Shown here one piece after another: positions 1 through 6,755 of a stretch of DNA of 13,037 nt (positions within the stretch are counted from its first letter, which is position 1; each line of letters begins with the position of its first letter). Both the position numbers and the translations under genes were made by a program. A model generated the notes under the pieces. The model saw only the letters and a list, made by a program, of their open reading frames with translations, was not told where the DNA came from and ran no database searches. Source of the stretch: Bacillota bacterium (GTDB lineage Bacteria > Bacillota > Negativicutes > Sporomusales > Sporomusaceae); assembly GCA_023388195.1 (NCBI GenBank), contig JAEWGR010000015.1, positions 1 to 13,037 of the forward strand, given 5' to 3'.

Positions 1-932
1 CCAATAAACTGGGCAGTGCGTTACCGCCACTCTTTTTTGACCATATAATTCGCGAAGCTGAATATTTTATGGCTCTGTTAGAGAAGATCCGGGCTGGTAA
101 AAAATTAGCTGTTGTCAAAGCGCTTGAAGCTGATTTCTGGCTGAGAATTATGGCTGAACACACTAAATTTATCGGCAGCAGACTGGATCCGTCTGAAATC
201 AGCCTGATTGAGGTTGTCAGGGGTTATCAAGCTGAATTTGATGATTTGACAATGCAGGGGTGGAACTATGTGAGCTTTTTTGAGCACAAGTCTCCGGAAT
301 TGCCTGCATTCAATCGTTTCCTCCAGGATAGCCGTGCGGCAACTGTCCGTCTGCGGGACTTTGAGCAGGCAACATATGATATGATTGTTACGAATAGGCT
401 ACTTAGTACAATTCCGGCAGTTTTAGCCGACCACGTCCGCCGTGAAACAGATCATTTCCTCCTGGTGTTGGCCATGATTGAAAAAGGCGTAATCAAGATA
501 GAAAAAGACTGTGCTGACGTAAAATATAAGAACCATACCAAATTCGGCATCCTTGTTGATGAAGAAGAGGCCGGTGATATTGGCGAAAGCACTGAAGTAT
601 CTGGCTATCTGAAAGTTAATGAGTTTGTAGAACGGGATCATACCGCTGAAGAAGATACTATTGATGATATTGAACTTGATTACACACCTGAAAAAGAACG
701 TGAACATATTGATGAAGCGAATACAGAAGCTATCGAGAATAAGGTAAGTCTGGCCGGGGACCTGCATGGTGAAACCAAAGCTAAATATCAGATTAAAACG
801 GAAATTTTGTCTGATGCAAAGTCAGAAGAACGGCCTAAAGCCGATGAATCTCCCAAACCGGATAAGAATGGTAAAAAAAGCAAATATAAATGGGGCGAAA
901 ACTGGCCCCGCCAGTTAGGAAAACTAAAATAA
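1..932 (+). CDS. DUF2935 family protein with acidic C-terminal tail (5' partial)
   Basis: The reading frame is open from base 3, and the codons before the first ATG (69) encode a family-like stretch, LPPLFFDHIIREAEYF. The gene therefore starts left of the window and the Met at 69 is internal; about 309 residues are visible. The visible part holds the end of one helical repeat (DHxxREAEYF) and a second repeat with FWLRIMAEH and ADHVRRETDHF. These His/Glu positions are typical of DUF2935, a helical-bundle family common in Bacillota whose biochemical role is not established. After the bundle comes a tail of roughly 140 residues rich in Asp/Glu (for example LVDEEEAGDIGES), ending in a lysine-rich stretch (KNGKKSKYKW). 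As far as I know the family usually lacks such a tail; it looks disordered. A terminator follows. The family call is from pattern recognition; the function is unknown. Confidence 0.8.
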   Translation, partial: NKLGSALPPLFFDHIIREAEYFMALLEKIRAGKKLAVVKALEADFWLRIMAEHTKFIGSRLDPSEISLIEVVRGYQAEFDDLTMQGWNYVSFFEHKSPELPAFNRFLQDSRAATVRLRDFEQATYDMIVTNRLLSTIPAVLADHVRRETDHFLLVLAMIEKGVIKIEKDCADVKYKNHTKFGILVDEEEAGDIGESTEVSGYLKVNEFVERDHTAEEDTIDDIELDYTPEKEREHIDEANTEAIENKVSLAGDLHGETKAKYQIKTEILSDAKSEERPKADESPKPDKNGKKSKYKWGENWPRQLGKLK

Positions 933-943
933 GTATTGAAAAT

Positions 944-971
944 AACCCCTCCCAATCTGTGGGAGGGGTTT
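944..971. terminator. Bidirectional intrinsic terminator
   Basis: A perfect 11-bp stem, AACCCCTCCCA (944-954) with TGGGAGGGGTT (960-970), encloses a 5-nt loop. It sits between the convergent DUF2935 gene and the beta-propeller gene. The U-tracts are short on both strands (TTT on plus, TTATTTT on minus), so it probably serves both transcripts. Confidence 0.75.
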
Positions 972-991
972 AGCCTGTATGTAGCGAACTA

Positions 992-1882
992 TTACGGGAG
1001 AATAGCAATGCTTGACATAAGCTGACGCTGCGTATTGGTTACTGCCAACAGCTGTCCGCTGGCTAAATCAATCAGACTTAGATCAGCAAATAAGTTGCTG
1101 GTACCAATTGCCTGATCAGTGTTTGGGATCTGGTATAAGCGGGATAGTGATCTCCCAATGGCTAAGCGATCAACAATCTGTGCGGTGCTCAGATCGATAA
1201 CAAAAATCGATGCTCCATCCTCGTTGACAATATAGGCAGTCTGATCATCGGCTGCCACGGCGGCATGGCAGGGATAGGCTGCAAGACTGCTGGGGCAGCT
1301 GGGACATTGAATCGTCACTACCATTGGTGTGCGGCGTTTTTTACTTAAGTTAAATAAAGCCACACCTTCACCGGTAAAAGCTGTGTTTGTAAAGGGTACT
1401 ATCAGGCGGCTGCCGGCTAGAATAATATTTGTGGGAATGCCGGCAATATCATTTTGCCAGGTGATATTGCCGTTGATGTCCAGTTCCATAATAGTGCCGC
1501 CGGCATGGTGCTCCCAGGCTGCAAAGATTCTCTCTGCATCAGCCGCTAATCCTACACAACTTGCTTTAACTGCCGGTGCCCCGAGGGGCTGACCGGACAT
1601 TGCGGCCAGATCAAAGCGGTGCAGTGTGCCGCCGGCTTCGGCTAGGTAGGCTGAAGTTTGGCTAGTTTCAGCTAATATAAATTGGGCAGGGTAAGGAATT
1701 GCCATAGGCAGGCTATAGAGTGTCCGGCTAAGTAAGTTTACTGTCAGTATTTCGTTTTTTCCGCTGGTATTGGCACAGGGCAGGAATGCTTTTGTATAAT
1801 CGGCAGTTACCGTTAGTTCAGTGGGACTTAAGTCAGGGGAAAAGGGCAGCTCAGTCAGGATTTCCCCGCTGGGGCCATCCAC
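992..1882 (-). CDS. YncE-like beta-propeller protein (start uncertain)
   Basis: The product is at least 296 residues of repeated short beta-strand units typical of YncE/YVTN-type propellers (IFVIDLSTAQIVDRLAIG, LSLIDLASGQLLAV, VALFNLSKK). Such proteins usually act as binding or scaffold modules; no catalytic motif or signal peptide is visible. The GTG at 1882 has no ribosome binding site. The frame stays open upstream to the stop at 1946-1948, and those codons read like a first propeller strand (KLLAVDASTHTVIFVD), yet contain no ATG, GTG or TTG. A good GAGGTGA (complement of 1946-1952) stands 4 nt before a TTG (1939-1941) that is one base out of frame, which suggests an indel at the start. 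It is convergent with the DUF2935 gene and divergent from the SEDS gene. Confidence 0.75.
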   Translation of the reverse strand: MDGPSGEILTELPFSPDLSPTELTVTADYTKAFLPCANTSGKNEILTVNLLSRTLYSLPMAIPYPAQFILAETSQTSAYLAEAGGTLHRFDLAAMSGQPLGAPAVKASCVGLAADAERIFAAWEHHAGGTIMELDINGNITWQNDIAGIPTNIILAGSRLIVPFTNTAFTGEGVALFNLSKKRRTPMVVTIQCPSCPSSLAAYPCHAAVAADDQTAYIVNEDGASIFVIDLSTAQIVDRLAIGRSLSRLYQIPNTDQAIGTSNLFADLSLIDLASGQLLAVTNTQRQLMSSIAILP

Positions 1883-2101
1883 GAAAATTACGGTATGGGT
1901 ACTAGCATCAACAGCCAGTAGCTTATATGGTGTTACCCCAAGCGATCACCTCATTTTCGTCAATAGTTTTATAATTTTTTACAGCTCCCGTCTTTCTAGC
2001 GATGGGGAGTTAAGAGGGCGCAACCTCTCTAAACTGATATTACTATATAATATGGTTTAATGGCTGTTTGGTTAACGTGTTTTTGAAGGGAGTGCCTGTG
2101 T

Positions 2102-3307
2102 GTGCGAGAAAAAAAGATTCGAACGTTTCCCAAACTGTGGGTTAGCCCGGCTGAGGCGGTATTCTTTATTGCCGGGATATTGTTTTTAATTGGTACAGTA
2201 AATGTGTTTAGTGCCAGTTTTGTTTTGGGGGGACAGTTGTTTCAGGATGGCTACTTTTTTGTAACCCGGCATTTAATGTCTTTTGGTGTGGGTTTTGTGG
2301 TTATGGTTATAGCCGCCATAATTGACTACCGTAAGCTAAGCCGTGGCTGGCTGATAGTAGCAATACTTGCCGCTATTGGCTTACTGCTGGCTGTCCATTT
2401 TGATGGAGAGTATGCCAATGGTGCCAGACGCTGGCTTAAGCTTGGCAGCTTTCAGTTTCAGCCTTCCGAGATAGCCAAACTTACGACTATAGTCATCACT
2501 GCTGCTTACCTGGGTGGCCGGCTTGACCGGGGCTTAGCGGTATCGCTGTATTCCTGGCCGCTGGCCATTACCTTGATTATGGGTGTATTGGTACTTAAGC
2601 AGCCTGATATGGGGACGGCTGCCGTTATTGTTGGTTTGGGTCTGGTACTGTATGTATTGGCTGGTATTCCCCGACAGGAGCTTACTTTTTTGGGTATGGC
2701 CGCAGCCATCATGACTATCTATCTAGTATATGCAGCAGCCTACCGGGCTGAGCGGATTTTGGCCTGGATTGACCCCTGGGCTTATCAGCAAACATCCGGC
2801 TATCAGACCGTACAATCGCTCTTGGCGATTGGTTCTGGGGGCTTATTTGGTTCCGGGCTGGGAATGGGAGCAAGCAAATTTCACTACCTGCCAGAAGCTC
2901 ATACGGATTTTGCTTTTGCCGTATTGTGTCAGGAAATGGGCTTTGTCGGGGCAGGTCTTGTCTTAATTCTGTTCGGAGCCATTGCTTGGTATGGCTTACA
3001 GATTGCCCGTCGTGCCCCTGACGGCTATGGTTTTATGCTTGCAGCCGGAGTGACAACCCTGGTTGTAGGGCAGGCTGTTGGCAATATTGCCATGGTGTCC
3101 GGTGTTTTCCCTGTTACTGGCGTACCACTTCCGTTTATCAGTTTTGGCGGGACTTCCCTTATTATCAATTGTGCTGCAGTAGGCCTCTTAATTAGTATCG
3201 GCCGGCGGTCAAACGCCAAAGCCCTTAGTCCGGGACAGGCGCCGGCAATGCCTGTTCGTTCCAAGCTAAAACTGGTTAAAAAAGACAGAAGTCCAAGTGG
3301 CGCCTAA
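2102..3307 (+). CDS. ftsW: FtsW/SpoVE/RodA-family SEDS peptidoglycan glycosyltransferase
   Basis: This is a 401-residue polytopic membrane protein with about ten hydrophobic segments, the normal size for SEDS proteins. SEDS proteins polymerise lipid II into glycan strands together with a class B PBP. Family signatures are clear: NGARRWL and FQPSEIAKL (around 106-127), KQPDMGT (166-172), the extracellular loop GSGLGMGASKFHYLPEAHTDFAF containing the conserved catalytic-type Asp (D269), and PFISFGGTS (344-352). GTG start 2102 is chosen because AAGGGAG lies at 2086-2092, 9 nt upstream. KQPDMGT and the loop favour FtsW/SpoVE over RodA. The gene is not in a division cluster here, so an extra or sporulation copy (SpoVE-like) is possible. 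The C-terminus is a short basic tail. Confidence 0.9.
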   Translation: MREKKIRTFPKLWVSPAEAVFFIAGILFLIGTVNVFSASFVLGGQLFQDGYFFVTRHLMSFGVGFVVMVIAAIIDYRKLSRGWLIVAILAAIGLLLAVHFDGEYANGARRWLKLGSFQFQPSEIAKLTTIVITAAYLGGRLDRGLAVSLYSWPLAITLIMGVLVLKQPDMGTAAVIVGLGLVLYVLAGIPRQELTFLGMAAAIMTIYLVYAAAYRAERILAWIDPWAYQQTSGYQTVQSLLAIGSGGLFGSGLGMGASKFHYLPEAHTDFAFAVLCQEMGFVGAGLVLILFGAIAWYGLQIARRAPDGYGFMLAAGVTTLVVGQAVGNIAMVSGVFPVTGVPLPFISFGGTSLIINCAAVGLLISIGRRSNAKALSPGQAPAMPVRSKLKLVKKDRSPSGA

Positions 3308-3464
3308 ATAATGTGTTTAAAGGCCTACCTTTACGGTAATAATTACTAATGAAATGATTTTTCTATTCATTTAATTTAGTAATTGGAATGTTTGATAGAA
3401 TTGGCGGCTTGGCAAGGTGAGCGGCTCGTTGCAACAGACATTTCTGCAAAGGGGGCCTTTTCTT

Positions 3465-3740
3465 ATGATTTGGCTAATCCGGGCAGGGGCATATCTTTTC
3501 AGTGGTTTGACCGTGTGGCAGTTTATTCAGGGCTCTGGTACACCAGAGGCGGTTGGCATTCATCAGCAACTTGCCCTTGATCAGCAACATGGCATGGTAC
3601 TGGGGGTATGTGCCGGTTTTAGCGCTTACACTGGCTTAGATGTGACGTTAATCCGTCTGGCCTGGGCATTGTCTGTTCTTTATCGTGGAGCCGGCATTGC
3701 TTTGTACGTTCTGGCATTTCTCATAATGCCCGTTTCCTAA
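3465..3740 (+). CDS. Small PspC-domain membrane protein
   Basis: The protein is 91 residues. The C-terminal two thirds form a PspC domain: GVCAGFSAYTGLDVTLIRLAWAL followed by a hydrophobic helix ending in FLIMP. PspC domains occur in phage-shock and envelope-stress membrane proteins; many short stand-alone copies exist in Bacillota with undefined roles. A first hydrophobic segment (IRAGAYLFSGLTVW) is at the N-terminus. A longer frame begins at 3417, but ATG 3465 is preceded by AAAGGGGG (3448-3455) at 9 nt and is preferred. The gene lies downstream of the SEDS gene in the same direction and ends just before a strong terminator, so the two may share a transcript across the 157-nt gap. Confidence 0.8.
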   Translation: MIWLIRAGAYLFSGLTVWQFIQGSGTPEAVGIHQQLALDQQHGMVLGVCAGFSAYTGLDVTLIRLAWALSVLYRGAGIALYVLAFLIMPVS

Positions 3741-3750
3741 TACATGAGTG

Positions 3751-3782
3751 ATCCGGCAGGTTTGGACTGCCGGATTTTTTTT
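3751..3782 (+). terminator. Strong intrinsic terminator
   Basis: A perfect 9-bp GC-rich stem, ATCCGGCAG (3751-3759) with CTGCCGGAT (3767-3775), encloses a 7-nt loop and is followed directly by a run of T. It ends the transcript of the PspC gene and isolates the cotJ operon. Confidence 0.92.
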
Positions 3783-3796
3783 GTGGCAATACGGGT

Positions 3797-3825
3797 GACG
3801 TTTTTTGTCAGCTTCACATAAAATA
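3797..3825 (+). promoter_or_regulatory. Candidate mother-cell sigma (SigK/SigE-type) promoter of cotJ
   Basis: CATAAAATA (3817-3825) fits the SigK -10 pattern CATAnnnTA and is also close to the SigE -10. A GACG (3797-3800) stands exactly 16 nt upstream, where SigK promoters have AC. It lies between the terminator and the cotJA ribosome binding site. The cotJ operon of Bacillus subtilis is transcribed in the mother cell under SigE. The match is by eye. Confidence 0.4.
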
Positions 3826-3855
3826 CAATAGGTTAATTGAAAGGAGGCTTTCTTT

Positions 3856-4155
3856 GTGAACAAGAAGACCCGGAATGAAGTTGACGAAGAGCGTGCAAAG
3901 AGTAAAGGTATGAAAATGAAGGATGAGCTTCATGACATGGATGATATATGTGAGATGGATGACTTTGACGAGGTGTGCGATATAGAAGACAATGAATGTG
4001 CAACAGACATGGAAGCTGAGTTTCCTGACTGCATTATGCTGGCTCACGCATATGTACCGTGGCAATTTTATGAAAAAGCCTTTAGTCCGTCTGAAGCACT
4101 TAGTAAAGGCACGCTGTTTCCCGAACTTTGGGGTGTCTACCCAATACCCAGATAA
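3856..4155 (+). CDS. cotJA: Spore coat-associated protein CotJA
   Basis: The product is 99 residues. The C-terminal half carries the CotJA signature: LAHAYVPWQFYEKAFSPSEAL and GTLFPELWGVYP. CotJA is needed for assembly of CotJC into the inner spore coat in Bacillus. The N-terminal half is an unusually long, charged extension rich in Asp, Glu and Lys (MKMKDELHDMDDICEMDD) with several Cys. GTG start 3856 is supported by AAGGAGG (3841-3847) with 8-nt spacing. It is the first gene of cotJA-cotJB-cotJC', with a 23-nt gap to cotJB. Confidence 0.9.
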   Translation: MNKKTRNEVDEERAKSKGMKMKDELHDMDDICEMDDFDEVCDIEDNECATDMEAEFPDCIMLAHAYVPWQFYEKAFSPSEALSKGTLFPELWGVYPIPR

Positions 4156-4178
4156 ATCAACATGGAGGTGTAAAATAA

Positions 4179-4436
4179 GTGAACTATGATAAACAGCGGG
4201 CAATGCTGAGAAAAGTTCAGGAGATGGAATTTGTTGCTGTTGAACTGAATCTTTATTTGGACACCCATCCCTGTGACAGTGACGCAATTAATGATTTTAA
4301 CTGTGCCGTAGAATTATTGCAAAAGTATAAGGAAAGATATGAGTCTGAATTTGGGCCGCTCCTGAATTTTGGCTTTGGCGGCTTATCAGATGATCCCTGG
4401 CAATGGATCCAAGGGCCATGGCCGTGGGAACTATAA
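4179..4436 (+). CDS. cotJB: Spore coat protein CotJB
   Basis: The product is 85 residues with the CotJB pattern: MLRKVQEMEFVAVELNLYLDTHP, then DAINDFNCAVELLQKYKERYESEFGPLL, and a C-terminus rich in Trp, Pro and Gly (DDPWQWIQGPWPWEL). CotJB is a small structural protein of the inner spore coat, produced in the mother cell. The GTG start (4179) follows GGAGGTG (4164-4170) at 8 nt. It is cotranscribed with cotJA and cotJC'. Confidence 0.92.
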   Translation: MNYDKQRAMLRKVQEMEFVAVELNLYLDTHPCDSDAINDFNCAVELLQKYKERYESEFGPLLNFGFGGLSDDPWQWIQGPWPWEL

Positions 4437-4460
4437 TTATGTGATAGGGGAGCAGTGGAT

Positions 4461-4709
4461 ATGTGGATATATGAAAAGAAACTGGAACATCCTGTACGCG
4501 TGACATGCCCGGATGTAAAATTCGCCAAAATGGTAATTACTCAGTATGGGGGACCTGATGGTGAGTTGAGTGCTTCACTTCGATATTTAAATCAACGATA
4601 TAGTATGCCAACTGATAAAGCTAAAGGGATATGTACATATAGATATCGAAAAATCAGTCCTCAAACTCAATCTGAGTGCGCCCGTCAGCAAAGACATTCA
4701 CGCGCTTAA
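4461..4709 (+). pseudogene. cotJC: CotJC, 5' part only, interrupted by the integrated element
   Basis: ATG 4461 (GGGGAG 8 nt upstream) opens a textbook CotJC N-terminus: MWIYEKKLEHPVRV, ITQYGGPDGELSASLRYLNQRY and MPTDKAKGI. CotJC is a manganese-catalase-like coat protein of roughly 190-200 residues. Identity stops after about residue 57. The next family motif (LTDIGTEELAHLEM, which carries metal ligands) is replaced by 25 unrelated codons reading antisense into the recombinase gene, and the frame stops at 4709, giving an 82-residue product. The stub lacks most of the dimanganese site and should have no catalase activity. An in-frame GTG at 4455 exists but its spacing is poorer. The gene is split, not decayed: its remainder is expected at the far end of the element, outside the window, and excision could restore it. 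Confidence 0.9.
4620..4653. other. Probable attL: junction of cotJC with the element
   Basis: CotJC-like codons end near 4630 and the recombinase stop codon is at 4654-4656, so the crossover point must lie in this short stretch. It contains a perfect 12-bp palindrome, ATATGTACATAT (4629-4640), followed by GATATCG (4642-4648). Large serine recombinases recombine at a 2-bp core inside partly symmetric sites of about 40-50 bp, so the exact base cannot be fixed without the other end. Confidence 0.65.
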
Positions 4710-6111
4710 TAAGATTGGCAAGGATCGATTTCTGCTCATCAGGCGAAGTGATTTCCCAGATCCGTTTAAAGTTTTTCAGGCTGTCCATCAGCTCCAGCTT
4801 AGAAACGGATTTGCTGGCCGCTTCCTTGATCCGCTCTTCAAAGGACTGCATTTCATTCTCCAGATAATAACGCCTGTCCTTTAACTCCCGGGTACGCTCA
4901 TGATATTCGGCAATATCAATAACCTGGCTTTCAAATGCGGCGGCCCAGCGGTCAATCCGGCCTTTAATCCCGCTGTGTTCCTTTTTGGCCTGTACCAGGG
5001 CGGCCTCTAGTTCTTTCGTATTATCCGGGCCTTGCAGCACCTCATTGGAAATATACTCATAATAATCTTCGTCAACACTGATCCGGATCAGCTGTTCAAC
5101 TACCTGGTTATCTATCTCTGTAATCGGCTTATACCCAGGTTTGCAGGCCGGGTCTTTAACCATATACCGCGGCGTCCCTTCTTGCGAATAGCAGGCGTAA
5201 TAGCGGCTGGCAGTGCCTGACCTTTGATTGACTAACTTATAGCGCATACGGGCGCCGCATTCGCCACAATACACAATCCCCGGTAATAGGCCGTTGTTTT
5301 CCGGTAACGGCCTGGCGCCACCACGGGATTGTTTTAATTTTTGTACGGCTTCCCATTTATCTAGCTCAACAATCGGTTCATGCTTGCCGGGATGCATTAA
5401 GCCTTTATGCGGGATCATGCCAATATAAAAAGGACTCGACAAAATAACCCTGATGGATGTCCGGTGCCATTCCTTCGCGGAGTGGGGCGGGACCTTCCGT
5501 TCCTGCAGCATGTCGGCTATCCCCTGGTACCCAATCTGGCCCTTTAAATACTCATCATAAATAAAACGGACGATATCCGCCTGCAGCGGGTTAATCTCCA
5601 ATGTCTTGGTGGCAGCGTTATGCTTATAGCCATAAGGGGCCTTGCCACCCATAAAGCGGCCCTGCTTAGCCGCTTCCTTTTTGGCATCGGTAACCCGCTC
5701 CACAATCGTTTCCCGTTCCAACTGGGCGAAAGCCGCCATAACCCCCAGCATGGCCCGGCCCATCGGCGTGGTGGTGTCAAAGTTCTCCGTTACCGAAGCA
5801 AAGCCGATATTCCTCGGGATAAAAATATCCTCAATCAAATACATGACATGCTGCTGCCGGCGGGAAAGCCGATCCAGCTTCACCACCAGCACCATGTCAA
5901 ACTTGCCGGCCTTGGCATCGCTGATCAGCCTGGTGATAGCGGGGCGGGACAGATCCTTGCCGGTGTAACCGTCGTCAATATAAAAATCAAATAAATCCCA
6001 CTCCCTGGACTGGCAGTAAGCCAGCAGCCGGGACTGCTGGAGGGGGAGGGAGATGTTTTGTTCGGCTTGTTCGTCGGTGGAAACGCGGAGATAGGCTGCT
6101 ATTTTTGTCAC
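4654..6111 (-). CDS. Large serine recombinase (SpoIVCA-like site-specific integrase)
   Basis: The product is 485 residues, full length for the family. The N-terminal resolvase domain (1-150) has YLRVSTDEQ with nucleophile S11 and R9, KLDRLSR (R81, R84) and MGRAMLGVMAAFAQLERE. The recombinase domain (about 155-265) includes GGKAPYGY. A zinc ribbon has C282, C285, C307 and C323, and a C-terminal coiled coil follows (about 365-435). Such enzymes integrate and excise phage-like elements at short att sites through a phosphoserine link; SpoIVCA excises the skin element from sigK in Bacillus subtilis. The GTG start (6111) has GGAGG (complement of 6121-6125) at 9 nt. It lies at the element boundary with its 3' end at the cotJC junction, as expected for the element's own integrase. 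All catalytic residues are present. Confidence 0.95.
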   Translation of the reverse strand: MTKIAAYLRVSTDEQAEQNISLPLQQSRLLAYCQSREWDLFDFYIDDGYTGKDLSRPAITRLISDAKAGKFDMVLVVKLDRLSRRQQHVMYLIEDIFIPRNIGFASVTENFDTTTPMGRAMLGVMAAFAQLERETIVERVTDAKKEAAKQGRFMGGKAPYGYKHNAATKTLEINPLQADIVRFIYDEYLKGQIGYQGIADMLQERKVPPHSAKEWHRTSIRVILSSPFYIGMIPHKGLMHPGKHEPIVELDKWEAVQKLKQSRGGARPLPENNGLLPGIVYCGECGARMRYKLVNQRSGTASRYYACYSQEGTPRYMVKDPACKPGYKPITEIDNQVVEQLIRISVDEDYYEYISNEVLQGPDNTKELEAALVQAKKEHSGIKGRIDRWAAAFESQVIDIAEYHERTRELKDRRYYLENEMQSFEERIKEAASKSVSKLELMDSLKNFKRIWEITSPDEQKSILANLIKRVNVFADGRTQIEFED

Positions 6112-6127
6112 AGAAAATGGCCTCCGT

Positions 6128-6240
6128 AGTAAATTTTACTTAGGCTCGTTTAATCACAGGATGAAACAGTTTCTGTTTCTCTCTTGGCACTGCTCTCGAT
6201 ATCAACCATATCGCCCACCTGAGCGATATGGTCATTCGAG
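6128..6240 (-). promoter_or_regulatory. Leader of the recombinase gene with three inverted repeats
   Basis: Three inverted repeats lie in a row upstream of the recombinase start. AGTAAATTTTACT (6128-6140) abuts the Shine-Dalgarno. GAAACAG-TTT-CTGTTTC is at 6163-6179. ACCATATCGC (6205-6214) pairs with GCGATATGGT (6223-6232), extended by an outer CTCGA/TCGAG (6195-6199, 6236-6240). None has a T-run, so these look like operators or RNA structures, not terminators. No convincing vegetative promoter is visible in 6126-6344. Confidence 0.55.
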
Positions 6241-6344
6241 TTTGCACACTCTTATTGCAAGAATGTACTTGTTTAACTAGTGTAATAGTATTAGTTTGTC
6301 CGTAATAAAGCTAGCCCGAAACATATGTTCTCAAAATTAGTTGA

Positions 6345-6367
6345 GAAAAAAAGCGGATTACCCGCTT
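6345..6367 (-). terminator. Intrinsic terminator after the ASCH gene
   Basis: On the minus strand AAGCGG-GTAAT-CCGCTT (complement of 6351-6367) is followed by a T-run, 11 nt after the ASCH stop codon. It ends the GNAT-ASCH transcript and separates it from the recombinase gene. Confidence 0.85.
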
Positions 6368-6377
6368 CCAATGTCGA

Positions 6378-6755
6378 TCAGTTCTTTACGTATACTAATG
6401 ATTGAGGGGTAAAGTTTATCCCAATATCACTTAGCATCAGTGGTTCTTTATACTTAATTACTTTTGAAAGTTTATAAGCTACAGCCTGACACTTTCCCTC
6501 AAAGTAACTGTAAAAAAATTCCTCGTTTATTCCAGCATAGTCATGAGTTTGTTCCCAAACTTTTGAGGGTTCATCTACAATTATTTCATCAATTAGCGCC
6601 TCTCCAACTACCATCATTATCGGTGAAGTTGCATACATAAGTAATTTGTCAACATCTAACTGTCGGCATCGCGTTTTTCTGAACTCGTACCTTTTTGTGC
6701 CTTTAAAAATATTATTAATATGTTCTGGATTTATGGGCAATAAGATCTGTTGCAT
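6378..6755 (-). CDS. ASCH-domain (PUA-like fold) protein
   Basis: The product is 125 residues, one ASCH-type domain. The N-terminus reads ILLPINPEHINNIFKGTKRYEFRK, the usual first strand, helix and GTKxYEFRK motif of ASCH proteins; a second strand region is LLMYATSPIMMVVGEALI. ASCH domains belong to the PUA superfamily, bind RNA or nucleotides, and in some members (YqfB) hydrolyse N4-acetylcytidine. The YqfB Lys is matched, but its catalytic Thr position is occupied by Glu here, so that activity is not assured. ATG 6755 with AGGTGG (complement of 6761-6766) is chosen over an upstream GTG that overlaps the Shine-Dalgarno. The gene starts 41 nt inside the 3' end of the GNAT gene, so translation is probably coupled. 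Confidence 0.75.
   Translation of the reverse strand: MQQILLPINPEHINNIFKGTKRYEFRKTRCRQLDVDKLLMYATSPIMMVVGEALIDEIIVDEPSKVWEQTHDYAGINEEFFYSYFEGKCQAVAYKLSKVIKYKEPLMLSDIGINFTPQSLVYVKN

Noticed and set aside
69..71. ATG at 69 as the start of the DUF2935 gene
   Set aside because: The frame is open upstream to the window edge and the upstream codons encode family-like sequence, so this Met is internal.
2013..2051. AGAGG/CCTCT hairpin and TATAAT upstream of the SEDS gene
   Set aside because: The hairpin is only 5 bp, and the -35 at the right distance from TATAAT is poor, so neither a riboswitch nor a firm promoter can be claimed.
3342..3383. ATTACTAA/TTAGTAAT inverted repeat after the SEDS gene
   Set aside because: AT-rich with a long interior and no T-run; could be a weak terminator or chance symmetry, not enough to annotate.
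3417..3464. Longer N-terminus for the PspC protein from ATG 3417
   Set aside because: The ribosome binding site AAAGGGGG lies inside this extension and is correctly spaced for ATG 3465.
6161..6283. A 40-codon plus-strand ORF starting ATG AAA CAG TTT upstream of the recombinase
   Set aside because: It has no usable ribosome binding site and lies exactly over the inverted repeats of the recombinase leader.
6294..6301. GGACAAAC on the minus strand, resembling a SpoIIID site, upstream of the recombinase
   Set aside because: The motif is short and degenerate, and no matching SigE promoter could be placed next to it, so it is not evidence for sporulation control.
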